Positions 50,714-59,726 of a DNA stretch of 64,000 nt are shown piece by piece. Within the stretch, counting starts at the first letter, position 1. The number at the start of each line of letters is the position of its first letter. Source of the DNA: Pseudomonadota bacterium (GTDB lineage Bacteria; Myxococcota_A; Polyangia; Polyangiales; Polyangiaceae); the NCBI GenBank assembly GCA_023423895.1, contig JAFAER010000001.1:59603-123602 (forward strand), read 5' to 3'. A program made the translations under genes and the position numbers. The notes beneath the pieces were generated by a model. That model did no database searches. It was not told the DNA's origin and was given only the letters and a program-made list of their open reading frames with translations.

Positions 50714-50997
50714 CCGACGCCGAAGCCACCAACTCTCCCGACTCGAAGAAGAAGCCGAACGAGCTGACGTTCGAAGAGGCGGTGAAGCGCCTCTCGGAGA
50801 TCGTCCAGAAGCTCGAGCGCGGCGATCTTCCTCTGGAAGAGTCGCTGATGTTGTTCGAGGAAGGCGTGAAGCTTTCGCGCGCATCTCAGGAGAAGCTCGA
50901 CTCCGCCCAGAAGCGCGTCGAGGAGCTGCTCGGCTTCGATCGCGAAGGCAAAGCTCGGACGGGTCCGTTCGAGACGCGCGGCGATCGCGAGACCTGA
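50710..50997 (+). CDS. xseB: Exodeoxyribonuclease VII small subunit
   Basis: The 95-residue protein has the XseB core (about 17-75): LTFEEAVKRLSEIVQKLERG, LPLEESLMLFEEGVKL and ASQEKLDSAQKRVEELLG. It pairs with the XseA subunit, not present here, to degrade single-stranded DNA. It starts at GTG 50710, overlapping the stop of the HEAT-repeat gene by four bases. The coupling to an envelope gene is unusual, as xseB is more often next to xseA or ispA. Confidence 0.92.
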   Translation: MTDAEATNSPDSKKKPNELTFEEAVKRLSEIVQKLERGDLPLEESLMLFEEGVKLSRASQEKLDSAQKRVEELLGFDREGKARTGPFETRGDRET

Positions 50998-51111
50998 TCG
51001 ACGCTCGCTCGCCGCTGCGACGAGCCATGACGCCCGGGCCTGGAGGACGCGCACATCGCTTGCACGGCCACCGTCGGGGCGCGTCGGTGCACGCGCTCGA
51101 CGGCGACAGCC

Positions 51112-52686
51112 ATGGGCATGATGGAGCTACGGGCCGAGGTGGCCGTGATCGGCGGTGGGCTCGGCGGATGCGCTGCGGCGCTTGCCGCTGCCGCGCTCGG
51201 CCGGACCGTCATCCTCACGGAGGAGACGTTCTGGGTCGGCGGCCAGCTCACGAGCCAGGCCGTCCCGCCGGATGAACACCAATGGATCGAGAGCTTCGGC
51301 TCGACCGCAAGCTATCGCGACCTCCGGAGACGCATTCGCCGGTACTACCGCGAGCACGTCCCGCTGACGGCCGCCGCGCGGCGCGAGCCGTTCCTCAATC
51401 CCGGCAACGGATGGGTGAGCCGCCTCTGCTTCGACCCGCGCATCGCGGTCGGCGTGCTCCATCAACTGATGAACGCACACGAGCTCAGCGGAAGGTTGAT
51501 CGTGCTGCGACGGCATCAACTCGTCTCTGCGTCCACGGCGCACGACCGGGTCACCGGCGTCGTCGTGCGCGATCTCGCCACCGGGCAAGACCGCCACGTG
51601 GAGGCTCGCTTCTTCATCGACGGTACCCCGTTCGGCGATCTGCTCGACCACGCAGGCGTCGAGCACCGCGTCGGACCCGAACCACGCTCCGAGACGGGCG
51701 AACCGCACGCGGCCGAAGATCCCCCTCCGCACGACGAACAGGCGGTCACCGTCGTCTTCGCGATGGAGCACCTCCCCGGCGAGGACCACACGATCCCGAA
51801 GCCCGAGCAATACGAACGCTGGCGCGACCTGTCACCGCCGGGGTGGCCGGGCAAGCTGCTCGCCTGGACGACCGTGCGGCCCGAGACGAACGAGCCTCTC
51901 ACGCGGCGCCTCTTCGACGCCGACGACGGCAAGTCATGGTGGGAGTTCCGTCGCATCCTCGATCGCACGAACTTCGAGCAAGGTTTCGCGCGCAGCGATG
52001 TCACGCTCGTGAACTGGCCGCACAACGATCACTGGTTCGGTCCGATCCTCTGCGCAGACCCGGCCGAGCGAGAGCGGAACCTGTACGCTGCGCGCCAGCT
52101 CAGCCTGAGTCTCCTCTACTGGTTGCAGACGGAGGCACCACGTCCCGACGGCGGGGTCGGATACCCGGGACTGCACCTCCGTGGCGACGTCGTCGGCGGG
52201 ACTGCGGACGGGCTGGCGCCAGCTGCGTACGTTCGCTCGGCGCGCCGCCTTCGCGCGGAGCTCACTGTTCTCGAGCAGCACATCGCCCATCCGCTCCGCT
52301 CGACCGGAGCGGAGGTCTTTCCCGACTCGGTCGGGGTGGGCTGCTATCGAATCGACCTTCATCCAAGCGTCGCCGGCACTGGCTATCTCGATCTCGGCTG
52401 CTGGCCGTTCCAGATCCCGCTCGGGGCGATGATCCCGATCCGCGTCGAGAACATCTTGCCCGGCGGCAAGAACCTCGGGGTCACGCACATCACGAACGGC
52501 GCGTACCGCCTGCATCCCGTGGAATGGAACGTCGGGGAAGCGGCCGGCATCCTGGCCGCGTTCTGCATCGAACGCGACGTCGTGCCGAGATCCGTTCGTC
52601 ACCGCGCTCCGCTGCTCGCCGACTTCCAGTCGCTCCTCCGACGCCGCGGCGTCGAGCTCTCCTGGCCCTCCATCACGCCCGTATGA
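51112..52686 (+). CDS. FAD-dependent oxidoreductase
   Basis: The 524-residue protein has an N-terminal FAD-binding Rossmann motif (VIGGGLGGCAAALAA, about 12-26) followed by FWVGGQLTSQAVPPDEH. This resembles the FAD-dependent oxidoreductase family PF12831 (GGxxGGqlt). Conserved blocks with FIDGTPFGDLLDHAG, HLRGDVVGGTADGLAPAAYV and the final NLGVTHITNGAYRLHPVEWN, cut short here, support one flavoenzyme over its whole length. The substrate is unknown. It lies 24 bases upstream of a pyruvyl transferase gene, probably in one operon. Confidence 0.85.
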   Translation: MGMMELRAEVAVIGGGLGGCAAALAAAALGRTVILTEETFWVGGQLTSQAVPPDEHQWIESFGSTASYRDLRRRIRRYYREHVPLTAAARREPFLNPGNGWVSRLCFDPRIAVGVLHQLMNAHELSGRLIVLRRHQLVSASTAHDRVTGVVVRDLATGQDRHVEARFFIDGTPFGDLLDHAGVEHRVGPEPRSETGEPHAAEDPPPHDEQAVTVVFAMEHLPGEDHTIPKPEQYERWRDLSPPGWPGKLLAWTTVRPETNEPLTRRLFDADDGKSWWEFRRILDRTNFEQGFARSDVTLVNWPHNDHWFGPILCADPAERERNLYAARQLSLSLLYWLQTEAPRPDGGVGYPGLHLRGDVVGGTADGLAPAAYVRSARRLRAELTVLEQHIAHPLRSTGAEVFPDSVGVGCYRIDLHPSVAGTGYLDLGCWPFQIPLGAMIPIRVENILPGGKNLGVTHITNGAYRLHPVEWNVGEAAGILAAFCIERDVVPRSVRHRAPLLADFQSLLRRRGVELSWPSITPV

Positions 52687-52710
52687 ACACCGGGACACGG
52701 ACCAAAGGAT

Positions 52711-53886
52711 GTGCACGTCATGGTCGTGAACTCTCCGAAGCTGCGTGTCTGCATCTCAGGCTCTTACGGTGGGATGAACCTCGGCGACGAGGCGATCCTC
52801 GAAGGGATCCTCACCGAGCTCTCCAAGCACGTCACCGCGGAGATGACGGTGCTGTCGCGCAATCCAGAAGACACGCTCGCCCGACATGGGGTCGCGCACT
52901 CGCTCGATGCCCGGACGCTCACGAAAACCGAGATGCGGGCCAAGCTGGAAGGCACCGACCTCTTCATCCTCGGAGGCGGCGGGATCCTCTACGACGGAGA
53001 CGCCGATGCGTACCTACGCGACGTCTTTCTCGCTCACGAGCTCGGGATCCCCGTCGTCGTCTACGCCATCAGCGCCGGTCCGCTGACGCACGAGGCCACG
53101 CGAAGGGCCGTCCGCGACGGACTCGACCAGGCGAGCCTGGTCACCGTCCGCGATCGGCAGGCCTACCGCCTTCTCGAAGACGTCGGCGTCAGGCGCGAGA
53201 TGGTCCTGACGGCCGATCCGGCCTTCCTCCTCGAGCCGGAGGAGCTCCCAGTCGAGACGCTCGAGGCGGAAGGTGTCGAGCTCGATCGACAGCTCGTCGG
53301 CTTCTCGGTACGCGAGCCCGGCCCGGCGGCGCCCGACATCGATCCGGACGAGTATCACGCGCTCCTCGCGAATGCGGCCGACTTCATCATCGAGCGCTAT
53401 GACGCCGAGGTCGTCTTCGTTCCGATGGAGAAGGCTGACGTGCAACACAGCCACGGCGTCGTCGCACACATGAAGAACGCGGAGCGCGCGGAGATCCTGC
53501 GGCGTCGCTACTCGCCGCGGCAGATCCTCGACCTCATGGGCCGCTTCCAGCTCGCCGTCGGGATGCGGCTTCACTTCTTGATCTTCGCCGCGCTTCGCGG
53601 CACGGCGTTCACCGCGCTGCCGTACGCGTCGAAGGTCTCGGGGCTGCTCGAGCATCTGCGGATCGAGACGCCGCCGATGGCGCACATCGGCATCGGCCAG
53701 CTCATCGCGAGGATCGACCGCGCGTGGGACCGCCGTCACGCGATCCGGACGCAAATCGAGGAGCGCCTGCCCGAGCTGAAGCGACACGCGCGACAGACGA
53801 ATGAGCTACTCGTCGAGATGCTCGAACAGCACCCGATCGAGAGCGCAGCCGTCTCGCAGCCGCCAGCGTCGCAAGCGCATCATTGA
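52711..53886 (+). CDS. Polysaccharide pyruvyl transferase family protein
   Basis: The 391-residue protein matches the CsaB-like pyruvyl transferase family: ISGSYGGMNLGDEAILEGIL at the start, LFILGGGGILYDGD, IPVVVYAISAGPLT, and LAVGMRLHFLIFAALRGTAF. These carry the GGGG and GMRLH motifs. Members transfer pyruvate from PEP to wall or envelope sugars. The gene starts at GTG 52711; ATG 52720 is possible. It forms a likely operon with the flavoprotein at 51112. Confidence 0.87.
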   Translation: MHVMVVNSPKLRVCISGSYGGMNLGDEAILEGILTELSKHVTAEMTVLSRNPEDTLARHGVAHSLDARTLTKTEMRAKLEGTDLFILGGGGILYDGDADAYLRDVFLAHELGIPVVVYAISAGPLTHEATRRAVRDGLDQASLVTVRDRQAYRLLEDVGVRREMVLTADPAFLLEPEELPVETLEAEGVELDRQLVGFSVREPGPAAPDIDPDEYHALLANAADFIIERYDAEVVFVPMEKADVQHSHGVVAHMKNAERAEILRRRYSPRQILDLMGRFQLAVGMRLHFLIFAALRGTAFTALPYASKVSGLLEHLRIETPPMAHIGIGQLIARIDRAWDRRHAIRTQIEERLPELKRHARQTNELLVEMLEQHPIESAAVSQPPASQAHH

Positions 53887-53907
53887 CGTAAACTGGACGT
53901 GGACGCG

Positions 53908-54324
53908 TCACGTCGGCGGAGCGATCGCGAAGACACGCGGCGGTTGGCGCGGGAAGCCAGCGAGCTCGCGCAGCACGTCCATCGACGTGACGATGCCGTG
54001 GAGACGGAGCTCACCGTCGACGACGACGAGCCGGTGCACGCCCTCGAACGCCATCAGCCGAATGGCTCGCTCAATCGGATCGTCGGGGCCGACGCCCAGC
54101 ACCTCCGGTGTCATCACGTCGCGCGCGAGCCGCAGCTCGTGCGCACCTCCGTAGAACTCCGTGAGGTCCGTGGTCGACAACATGCCGATGAGCCTGCCGT
54201 CAGGGCCGCAGACGGGAGCGCCCGAGACCTGGCGGGACGCGAGCTCCTTCGCAGCACATTCGAGCGGCATGTCACCTGGGATCCAGAAAACGTCGGGCTC
54301 CATGATGTCGCGGATCGTTCGCAT
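53908..54324 (-). CDS. Tandem CBS-domain protein
   Basis: The 138-residue protein consists of two CBS domains. Domain one (about 6-60) has MRTIRDIMEPDVFWIPGDMP and VSGAPVCGPDGRLIGMLS. Domain two (about 70-125) has DVMTPEVLGVGPDDPIERAI, GVHRLVVVDGELRLHGIV and the final TSMDVLREL. CBS pairs bind adenine nucleotides and act as energy sensors. It is convergent with the pyruvyl transferase gene, with only 21 bases between the stops. Confidence 0.88.
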   Translation of the reverse strand: MRTIRDIMEPDVFWIPGDMPLECAAKELASRQVSGAPVCGPDGRLIGMLSTTDLTEFYGGAHELRLARDVMTPEVLGVGPDDPIERAIRLMAFEGVHRLVVVDGELRLHGIVTSMDVLRELAGFPRQPPRVFAIAPPT

Positions 54325-54428
54325 GAGTAGACCTCGGTACTGCTGTCCACCGTTCCCGTCTCGCCACCGTCTAGTCACCGTCACGCCACCGTCTCGCAGG
54401 CGAACGCATCGCGTGTGCCGTGAGCGCT

Positions 54429-54821
54429 TCACGCCGGCTGTTCGGGCGGTAGCTCCGCCGTCGTGTTGCCCTCCGAGAACGGAGCCGGCCCGATGGCGCG
54501 CCGGGCGAGGGCACGCGGACGGCGCCGCGTGAGCGCACGCGACACCCGCTCCTCGAGGCGAAGCGTGGCCTGGCTGACGGCCACGTACGCATCCGCGTCG
54601 GTGGCCTCGACCAGGACGACGGCTGCTCCCTCGAGCCGCGCGATGATGCGGCACCTCTTGTCCGGCCCACCTTTCGGCCCGTTCACATCGACGATCCTCA
54701 CGATGACGCGCTCGACCCGGTGCGAAAACCGTCGGATCGCGAAGTCGAGCCGACGCGCGACATGCTCTCGGAGCGCGACGGAAATGGGCAGATTCGGGCT
54801 GCGCAGGTCGGTCGTGTACAT
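54429..54821 (-). CDS. HPF/RaiA-family ribosome-associated protein
   Basis: The 130-residue protein resembles the short hibernation-promoting factor (HPF/YfiA) in residues 10-95. It starts with LREHVARRLDFAIRRFSHRV and VERVIVRIVDVNGPK and has a later helix ADAYVAVSQATLRLEERV. These proteins bind and stabilise inactive ribosomes during stress. The C-terminal 35 residues are basic, then Pro/Glu-rich. It precedes the CBS gene on the same strand, with 104 bases between them. Confidence 0.78.
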   Translation of the reverse strand: MYTTDLRSPNLPISVALREHVARRLDFAIRRFSHRVERVIVRIVDVNGPKGGPDKRCRIIARLEGAAVVLVEATDADAYVAVSQATLRLEERVSRALTRRRPRALARRAIGPAPFSEGNTTAELPPEQPA

Positions 54822-54987
54822 CCAGGTCCTCCTTCGTACACATCGAAACTTAGGCGGTGCCTGCGCGACGAGTTAGAGCCGTTCGGCGGTCAGACTGTTC
54901 GCGCCGTCGGACGGTCGACGTCGCTGAGCAAGCGGGGCGTCTGCCCGGATTTCGCCTGCTGCCACGGGTTCTGCTACGAGCCCATGG

Positions 54988-56316
54988 ATGCGAGCGACTC
55001 CGGACGACATCCTGGGAATGGCGTTCTTCGCGCGCGTGGTCGAGACGGGCTCGTTCAGCGATGCGGCACGGTCGCTCGGGCTCTCGAAGTCGGCCGTGAG
55101 CGCGCGCGTCTCGCGGCTGGAAGAACGGCTCGGTGTTCAGCTCCTCCACCGCACGACGCGAAAACTGGCGCTCACGGCGGACGGAGTGCGCCTCTACGAA
55201 CGTGCCGCGCGCGTCGCCGCCGAAGCGGACGAGGCGGCGGAGCTCGCCGCAGGCGCGAGCTCGTCGCCGCGAGGCGTGCTGCGCGTTTTCGCGCCATCCG
55301 CGTTCGCGCAGCAGCACCTCTCCCGGCCCATCGGTGAGTTCGTCCAGGCATGGCCAGACGTGCGCATCGAGCTCCGCCTCGGCGACCGCATTCCCGACAT
55401 CGGCGCGGACGGCATCGACGTCTCGATCGTGATCGCCCAGCGGCTCACCGACTCGAGCCTGACCGCACGAAAGCTCGCGACCGCTCGTGTCGTGACCTGC
55501 GCCGCGCCAGCGTATCTGCGGCGGAAGGGGATCCCGTTCCGGCCGCAAGACCTCGTCCAGCACGACTGCCTCTCGCACTCGGCCGCGCAGTTCCAGGACT
55601 GGCACTTCGACACGGACGAGGGAGGCGTCTCGATCACCGCACGCTCGAAGATCGTCGTCGACGACATCTCGTTCCTGCATGCCGCTGCGCTCGATGGCGC
55701 CGGGGTCGCAATGTTCCCCGAACCCATCGTGTCCGCCGACGTGGAGGCCGGAAGGCTCCATCCCGTCCTCGACGACTATCAATCGATCGAGCTTGCGATC
55801 TCGGCGCTCCACATGCACGGGCAGAAGCCGCCCGCGAGCATCCGAGCCTTCCTCGACCATCTCGCCGCCTGGTTCCGGAAGCCGCGCTGGGCGGAGACAT
55901 CGCGTCGGGTCCGTCCTGCAACGAGCACGAAGACCACTCACGCCTTTCCCATGACGGAGCAGGACATCCGGCGGCTCGACGCGATCGCGAAGCTCTACGA
56001 TGATGTCGACGGCGAAGGCACGGCTCGGCTCCGTCAAAGGCTCGCGCGCGCCAAGGCAACCCCCGCGGCCAAGATCCCACGCTCGACGGTGACGATGAAC
56101 TCGCGGTTCGTCTGCCGCGACGCTTCCGGGCGCGAATACGAGCTGTCGCTGGTCTACCCCTGGGACGCCCGCGACCATCGCGTGTCGATCGTCACGGTGG
56201 AGGGAGCGTCGTTGCTCGGGGCCTCCATCGGAGCGAGCGTCGAGGTCGGCGGCCGACCGATGAAGATCGCCGCGATCCCTTACCAGCCAGAAGCGGCGGG
56301 CGATCACCATCTCTGA
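54988..56316 (+). CDS. LysR-type regulator fused to Rnk/GreA-C-like domain
   Basis: The 442-residue protein joins two unrelated modules without a stop codon. Residues 6-65 are a LysR HTH (FSDAARSLGLSKSAVSARVS) and about 92-295 a LysR substrate-binding domain. From Met322 (ATG 55951) it reads as a regulator of nucleoside diphosphate kinase (Rnk): IPRSTVTMNSRFVCRDASG and the final YQPEAAGDHHL, the hallmark end of Rnk/GreA-C-like proteins. No ribosome binding site precedes ATG 55951. Rnk binds RNA polymerase near its secondary channel. A fused regulator that acts on both promoter and polymerase is inferred; internal initiation is possible. Confidence 0.83.
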   Translation: MRATPDDILGMAFFARVVETGSFSDAARSLGLSKSAVSARVSRLEERLGVQLLHRTTRKLALTADGVRLYERAARVAAEADEAAELAAGASSSPRGVLRVFAPSAFAQQHLSRPIGEFVQAWPDVRIELRLGDRIPDIGADGIDVSIVIAQRLTDSSLTARKLATARVVTCAAPAYLRRKGIPFRPQDLVQHDCLSHSAAQFQDWHFDTDEGGVSITARSKIVVDDISFLHAAALDGAGVAMFPEPIVSADVEAGRLHPVLDDYQSIELAISALHMHGQKPPASIRAFLDHLAAWFRKPRWAETSRRVRPATSTKTTHAFPMTEQDIRRLDAIAKLYDDVDGEGTARLRQRLARAKATPAAKIPRSTVTMNSRFVCRDASGREYELSLVYPWDARDHRVSIVTVEGASLLGASIGASVEVGGRPMKIAAIPYQPEAAGDHHL

Positions 56317-56481
56317 GCGCGCCACCGCCGAGCGCGGCGGCACGCCGCCACGCGCGAGTGTTCGTCGCTCGACGATCGCACCTGGGCGGCGGCTGCTCGC
56401 GCTCGAGGCCAGCTCGACCATCCGCGATCGACAGCGCGACGATGGACATCGCAGCTCGGTGACCCCACATACGGCACCACG

Positions 56482-56799
56482 ATGGATGCTCGAATTCCCC
56501 GCCGCGAGGCGCTGCACCACCTCGCCCTCCTGTCGCTCTCCGCCGTCGTCCCCGCCGGGCTCGCCGCTTGCTCGAGGAAAACGACGTGCACCGACGTCAC
56601 CGGCCTATCCGGGGATGACGTCAACCAGCGCAACAACATCGCCGCGTACGTCGACCTCTCTCCCGATCCGGGCAAGAAGTGCTCGCTCTGCGTGCAATTC
56701 GTCCCGGCAGCGCCGAACGCATGCGGGGGATGCAAGGTCGTGAAAGGACCGATCCATCCCGACGGCACGTGCAAGCTGTTCGTTGCGAAGCCGGCTTGA
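56482..56799 (+). CDS. HiPIP-like iron-sulfur protein with Tat-type signal
   Basis: The 105-residue protein starts with a twin-Arg segment RREALHHLALLSLSAVV and a possible lipobox LAAC. The C-terminal part has Cys residues spaced C-x2-C-x13-C-x12-C (CSLC...C...TCKLF), which fits high-potential iron-sulfur proteins carrying one 4Fe-4S cluster. An extra Cys lies between the second and third ligands. HiPIPs are periplasmic electron carriers and are typically Tat exported. It is 165 bases downstream of the LysR-Rnk gene, and convergent with the hemerythrin gene. Confidence 0.8.
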   Translation: MDARIPRREALHHLALLSLSAVVPAGLAACSRKTTCTDVTGLSGDDVNQRNNIAAYVDLSPDPGKKCSLCVQFVPAAPNACGGCKVVKGPIHPDGTCKLFVAKPA

Positions 56800-56818
56800 A
56801 CGCGCTCTGGGCTGGACC

Positions 56819-57361
56819 TCAGGCGAAGATGTCGGCGCGATCGCGCCGCGCCTCGATCTCGCGGCGCACGGCCTTGAAGTCGTGCGCCGAAAACGCCTCG
56901 CGGATGACCGGGAAGACGATCTGCTCTTCCGCGTCCAGGTGGTCACACAGAACGGACTTGAGCGGACGCGCAATGGACGCGAGCGCGCTCCGTGCACGCG
57001 GGTCGCGCGGATCGTTGCGGACGGCCGCGGTGAGCGCGCAGAAGCGTTCGAGCATCGATTCGTGCACGTCGTGCTGCTCGTGGACCCGGGCGAGCGCAGC
57101 ATCGAGGCTCGCAGAGCGCCCCTGCAGGCGAGGAAGGATGCTGCGCTCCTCGTCTTCGACGTGAAGCGGGAACGTGACCGAGAAGTACCGCCCGATCATG
57201 GTGCAGCCGACCGTCACGTCGGCAGCCGGCACGTCGACGCGCTCGGAGAGCGAGATCGCGAGCTCGATGAACTTGCGGATGCGTCCGTGGCACTCGATGA
57301 GACCGTCGACCACGTCGCCTGGCGCGCGCTTGCTGCGTCCGAGCGTGAAGAACATGGTCAT
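56819..57361 (-). CDS. Hemerythrin-domain protein
   Basis: The 180-residue, all-helical protein has the di-iron ligands of the hemerythrin HHE family: His25, His67 with Glu71 (PLHVEDEE), His97 and His100 (RVHEQHDVHE), and His141 with Glu145 (CDHLDAEEQIVFP). Such proteins bind or sense oxygen, iron or NO. The start at 57361 (ATG ACC ATG) has a second ATG six bases later. It is on the minus strand, divergent from the GST gene. Confidence 0.87.
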   Translation of the reverse strand: MTMFFTLGRSKRAPGDVVDGLIECHGRIRKFIELAISLSERVDVPAADVTVGCTMIGRYFSVTFPLHVEDEERSILPRLQGRSASLDAALARVHEQHDVHESMLERFCALTAAVRNDPRDPRARSALASIARPLKSVLCDHLDAEEQIVFPVIREAFSAHDFKAVRREIEARRDRADIFA

Positions 57362-57666
57362 CTGCCCTCCGCGACCGCCGGACGGAGCATGACCGCCTCG
57401 CCGGGGATAGGTTCTGCCCCGGTCGTACGGGCGGGTTCGCGCCCGGCCGTCGCGGCCGTTCGGAGAGCTTTGAACGTCGAAGTGCCCACGGCGTCGTCTC
57501 CTTCTGCGACGGTGTCCGAACGGGTTGCTCGTCTGCTGCCGCGCCCCCGCAAACAAAGCGTAGGGGCGACGAGCACAGCTTCGAGCGCAATGTTGCGACC
57601 AGAGCGTTCGGCTATGCGAACAATGCCCCCGGCATTAGGGGCTCGAATTGCTACATTGCTCGGCCC
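57362..57666. other. Divergent intergenic region between hemerythrin and GST genes
   Basis: This 305-base stretch carries the promoters of two divergent genes. A perfect palindrome AATGCC-CCC-GGCATT is at 57622-57636, 30 bases before the GST start. No convincing -35/-10 pair or gene was found in the rest. Confidence 0.5.
57622..57636. promoter_or_regulatory. Perfect 6-bp palindrome before the GST gene
   Basis: AATGCC (57622-57627) and GGCATT (57631-57636) form a palindrome with a three-base centre. It could be an operator for the divergent promoters. It could also arise by chance, since no second copy was found. Confidence 0.3.
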
Positions 57667-58467
57667 ATGAGCGAACGCTCCGCCTTCACCATGTTCCACA
57701 TTCCCGTGTGCCCGTTCTCGCAACGCGTGGAGATCCTCCTCGCGCTGAAGGACGCGCGCTCCGAGGTGCGGTTCGAGGTCGTGGACATCACGAAGCCCCG
57801 CCCCGAGTGGCTGCTCGCGAAGACGCGCGGCTCGACGTCTCTTCCGGTGCTCGAGACGTCCGACGGCAAGGTCCTCCGCGAAAGCCTCGTGATCATGGAC
57901 TACCTCGACAATGTCCTGTCGAAGCGCCCGGTCCGCCAGGCGGACGCGTGGCGACGCGCCGTGGAGAACATGCTGGTCGCGAAGGAGGGTTCGTTCGTCT
58001 CCACCGGCTACGGGTTCGTCATGAACCAGGACCGCACGAAGAGGGACGTGCTCCGTGACAAGATGCTGGCGGAGTACGCGGCGCTCGATGCGTTCCTCGT
58101 CGATCACAGCCCGGAGGGGACGTTCCTCTTCGACGACTTCGGCTGGGCCGAGGCCGTGTTCACGCCCATGTTCATGCGCTTCTGGTTCCTCGAGTACTAC
58201 GAGGGGTTCGACCTTCCCGACGAGCCGCGGTTCGCTCGCGTGCGGCGATGGCGAGACGCCTGCCTCGCCCACCCCGCCGCCCAGCAGGTCACGCGCGAGG
58301 AGATCGTGAAGGTCTACTACGACTACGCGAAGGGCTTCGGCAACGGCGCGCTCCCGCCGGGGCGCACCCGCTCGTCGTTCGTGTTCGAGCCGTCGTGGTC
58401 GACGCGTCCTTGGCCGCCAGCGGACAAGTACGGCCACTTGGCGACGGACGCCGAGCTCGGCCTCTGA
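57667..58467 (+). CDS. Glutathione S-transferase family protein
   Basis: The 266-residue protein has an N-terminal thioredoxin-like domain with the redox motif CPFSQRVEILLALK (Cys15, Ser18), the SLPVLETSDGKVLRES loop with the cis-Pro, and the helical GST C-terminal domain with GTFLFDDFGWAEAVFTPMFM. The CPxS motif places it near the omega/beta classes, which do thiol transfer rather than conjugation. Length is slightly above average. Substrate unknown. Confidence 0.85.
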   Translation: MSERSAFTMFHIPVCPFSQRVEILLALKDARSEVRFEVVDITKPRPEWLLAKTRGSTSLPVLETSDGKVLRESLVIMDYLDNVLSKRPVRQADAWRRAVENMLVAKEGSFVSTGYGFVMNQDRTKRDVLRDKMLAEYAALDAFLVDHSPEGTFLFDDFGWAEAVFTPMFMRFWFLEYYEGFDLPDEPRFARVRRWRDACLAHPAAQQVTREEIVKVYYDYAKGFGNGALPPGRTRSSFVFEPSWSTRPWPPADKYGHLATDAELGL

Positions 58468-58569
58468 TCCAAGCGCCCGCGTGACCGTCGTCGGACGCCG
58501 GCCTCGCCGCCGGCGCTCCGACCGTCGAGCCCAGCCGTGCGAGGCGCCGCTGGAGCGACGACGGAGACG

Positions 58570-59619
58570 TCAGCGGCCGATCGCGCCTCGGTACACCCAA
58601 CCTTCGTGGGCGTAGCCGTCGCCGAACTTGATCTGGAACCAGCCGTCCTTGGCCGCGCCGACCTTCACCTTCGTTCCGCGCGGGAGACGGGAGACGAGGC
58701 CGCCCGTCTTCGGCGTGTCGCGGACGAGGGCGACCTCCCAGGCCACCTGCGCCTCGCCGCTCGGCAGGTTGGCCTTCTCGGTTTTTTCGGGCTTCTCCGC
58801 CGGCGCGCTCGCCTCGTCCTTGTCATCGGACGAGCCCTTCGCCGACCGCTCGCTCCGGTCCTTGTCGGCCTTGTCCCCTTTGCTCGCGACCTTGTCGTCG
58901 TCGAGCGCGGCGCCTCCGCCTCCTCCAGCAGCAGCGAACATCGCGCTGTACGCGACGGTGTAGCGCTGGTGATCGTGCGGTGTGTCCTTCGTCGTCACCC
59001 CGTCGAACGCGGCTTTCAAGCACGGTCCGAGCGCATCGGTGTTCGAGAGCGTCGACGACTTCCCGATGTCGTAGGTCAGCTTGTGGGCGCGGAAGTCTGC
59101 GGTGAACACCAGCGAGAGCTTGCCCGCCTGCCCCGCGGCGCCCTGGCAGCTTGCGAGCTTGCGGACTCGCGGCTGGACGAGTCGGTCGATGCCGGGGACC
59201 GACCCGCAGTCCTTGCCCTTCTTCGTGTCGCCGTCGGACGTCTTGCAGGAAAGGACAGAGCCCTTCTGGATCGTGATCGTCGGCGCGGACGCGGACGCGG
59301 ACGCGCTTGCAGGCGCAGCGACCGCAGCGGAGGGCGCGGGCGGCGCGGTCGCCGATGCCACGGCGGACGCAGCGGCCGGTCCCTTGGCCACGACGCTCGC
59401 GGGAGGAGCGTCCGGTGCGCGTCCGGCGGCGGCGGATGCAGAGGCCGCCGCGGCCGCAGCCTCGCCTGGCGCCGATGGGCCAAGGCGAATGCCCATCACG
59501 CGAGGCCACGCGATGCCGACGATGAAACCCACGGCGGCGATGACGCCGACCTTGACCCAGCCGGGTTTGTCCCGGTCCGACGCCGGCACTTCGACCGCGA
59601 GCGGCGCGTCCTTCCGCAT
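58570..59619 (-). CDS. Membrane-anchored SH3-domain protein
   Basis: The 349-residue protein has a membrane segment near the N terminus (about 23-40, VGVIAAVGFIVGIAWP) and a long Ala/Ser/Pro linker. A Cys-containing domain follows with CKTSDGDTKKGKDCG and GPCLKAAFDG. After a Lys/Asp/Ser-rich spacer comes a bacterial SH3 domain (about 300-345: LVRDTPKTGGLVSRLPRG and GWFQIKFGDGYAHEGWVYRG). SH3b domains bind peptidoglycan or peptides in the periplasm. Function unknown. Confidence 0.77.
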   Translation of the reverse strand: MRKDAPLAVEVPASDRDKPGWVKVGVIAAVGFIVGIAWPRVMGIRLGPSAPGEAAAAAASASAAAGRAPDAPPASVVAKGPAAASAVASATAPPAPSAAVAAPASASASASAPTITIQKGSVLSCKTSDGDTKKGKDCGSVPGIDRLVQPRVRKLASCQGAAGQAGKLSLVFTADFRAHKLTYDIGKSSTLSNTDALGPCLKAAFDGVTTKDTPHDHQRYTVAYSAMFAAAGGGGGAALDDDKVASKGDKADKDRSERSAKGSSDDKDEASAPAEKPEKTEKANLPSGEAQVAWEVALVRDTPKTGGLVSRLPRGTKVKVGAAKDGWFQIKFGDGYAHEGWVYRGAIGR

Positions 59620-59726
59620 GAGAGCTTCCTTCTACCAAACGCCGATGAGACGGTCGAAAAACCGTGACTCTTCGCGTGCGGAAGCTAAACGCCCGAACAG
59701 CGCCAACGCATTCGCACCGCCCTGCT

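Noticed and set aside
59640..59700. The A/T-rich stretch around 59655 as a terminator
   Set aside because: The only stem is five base pairs (ACGGT/ACCGT) and the T-run is in the loop, not after the stem.
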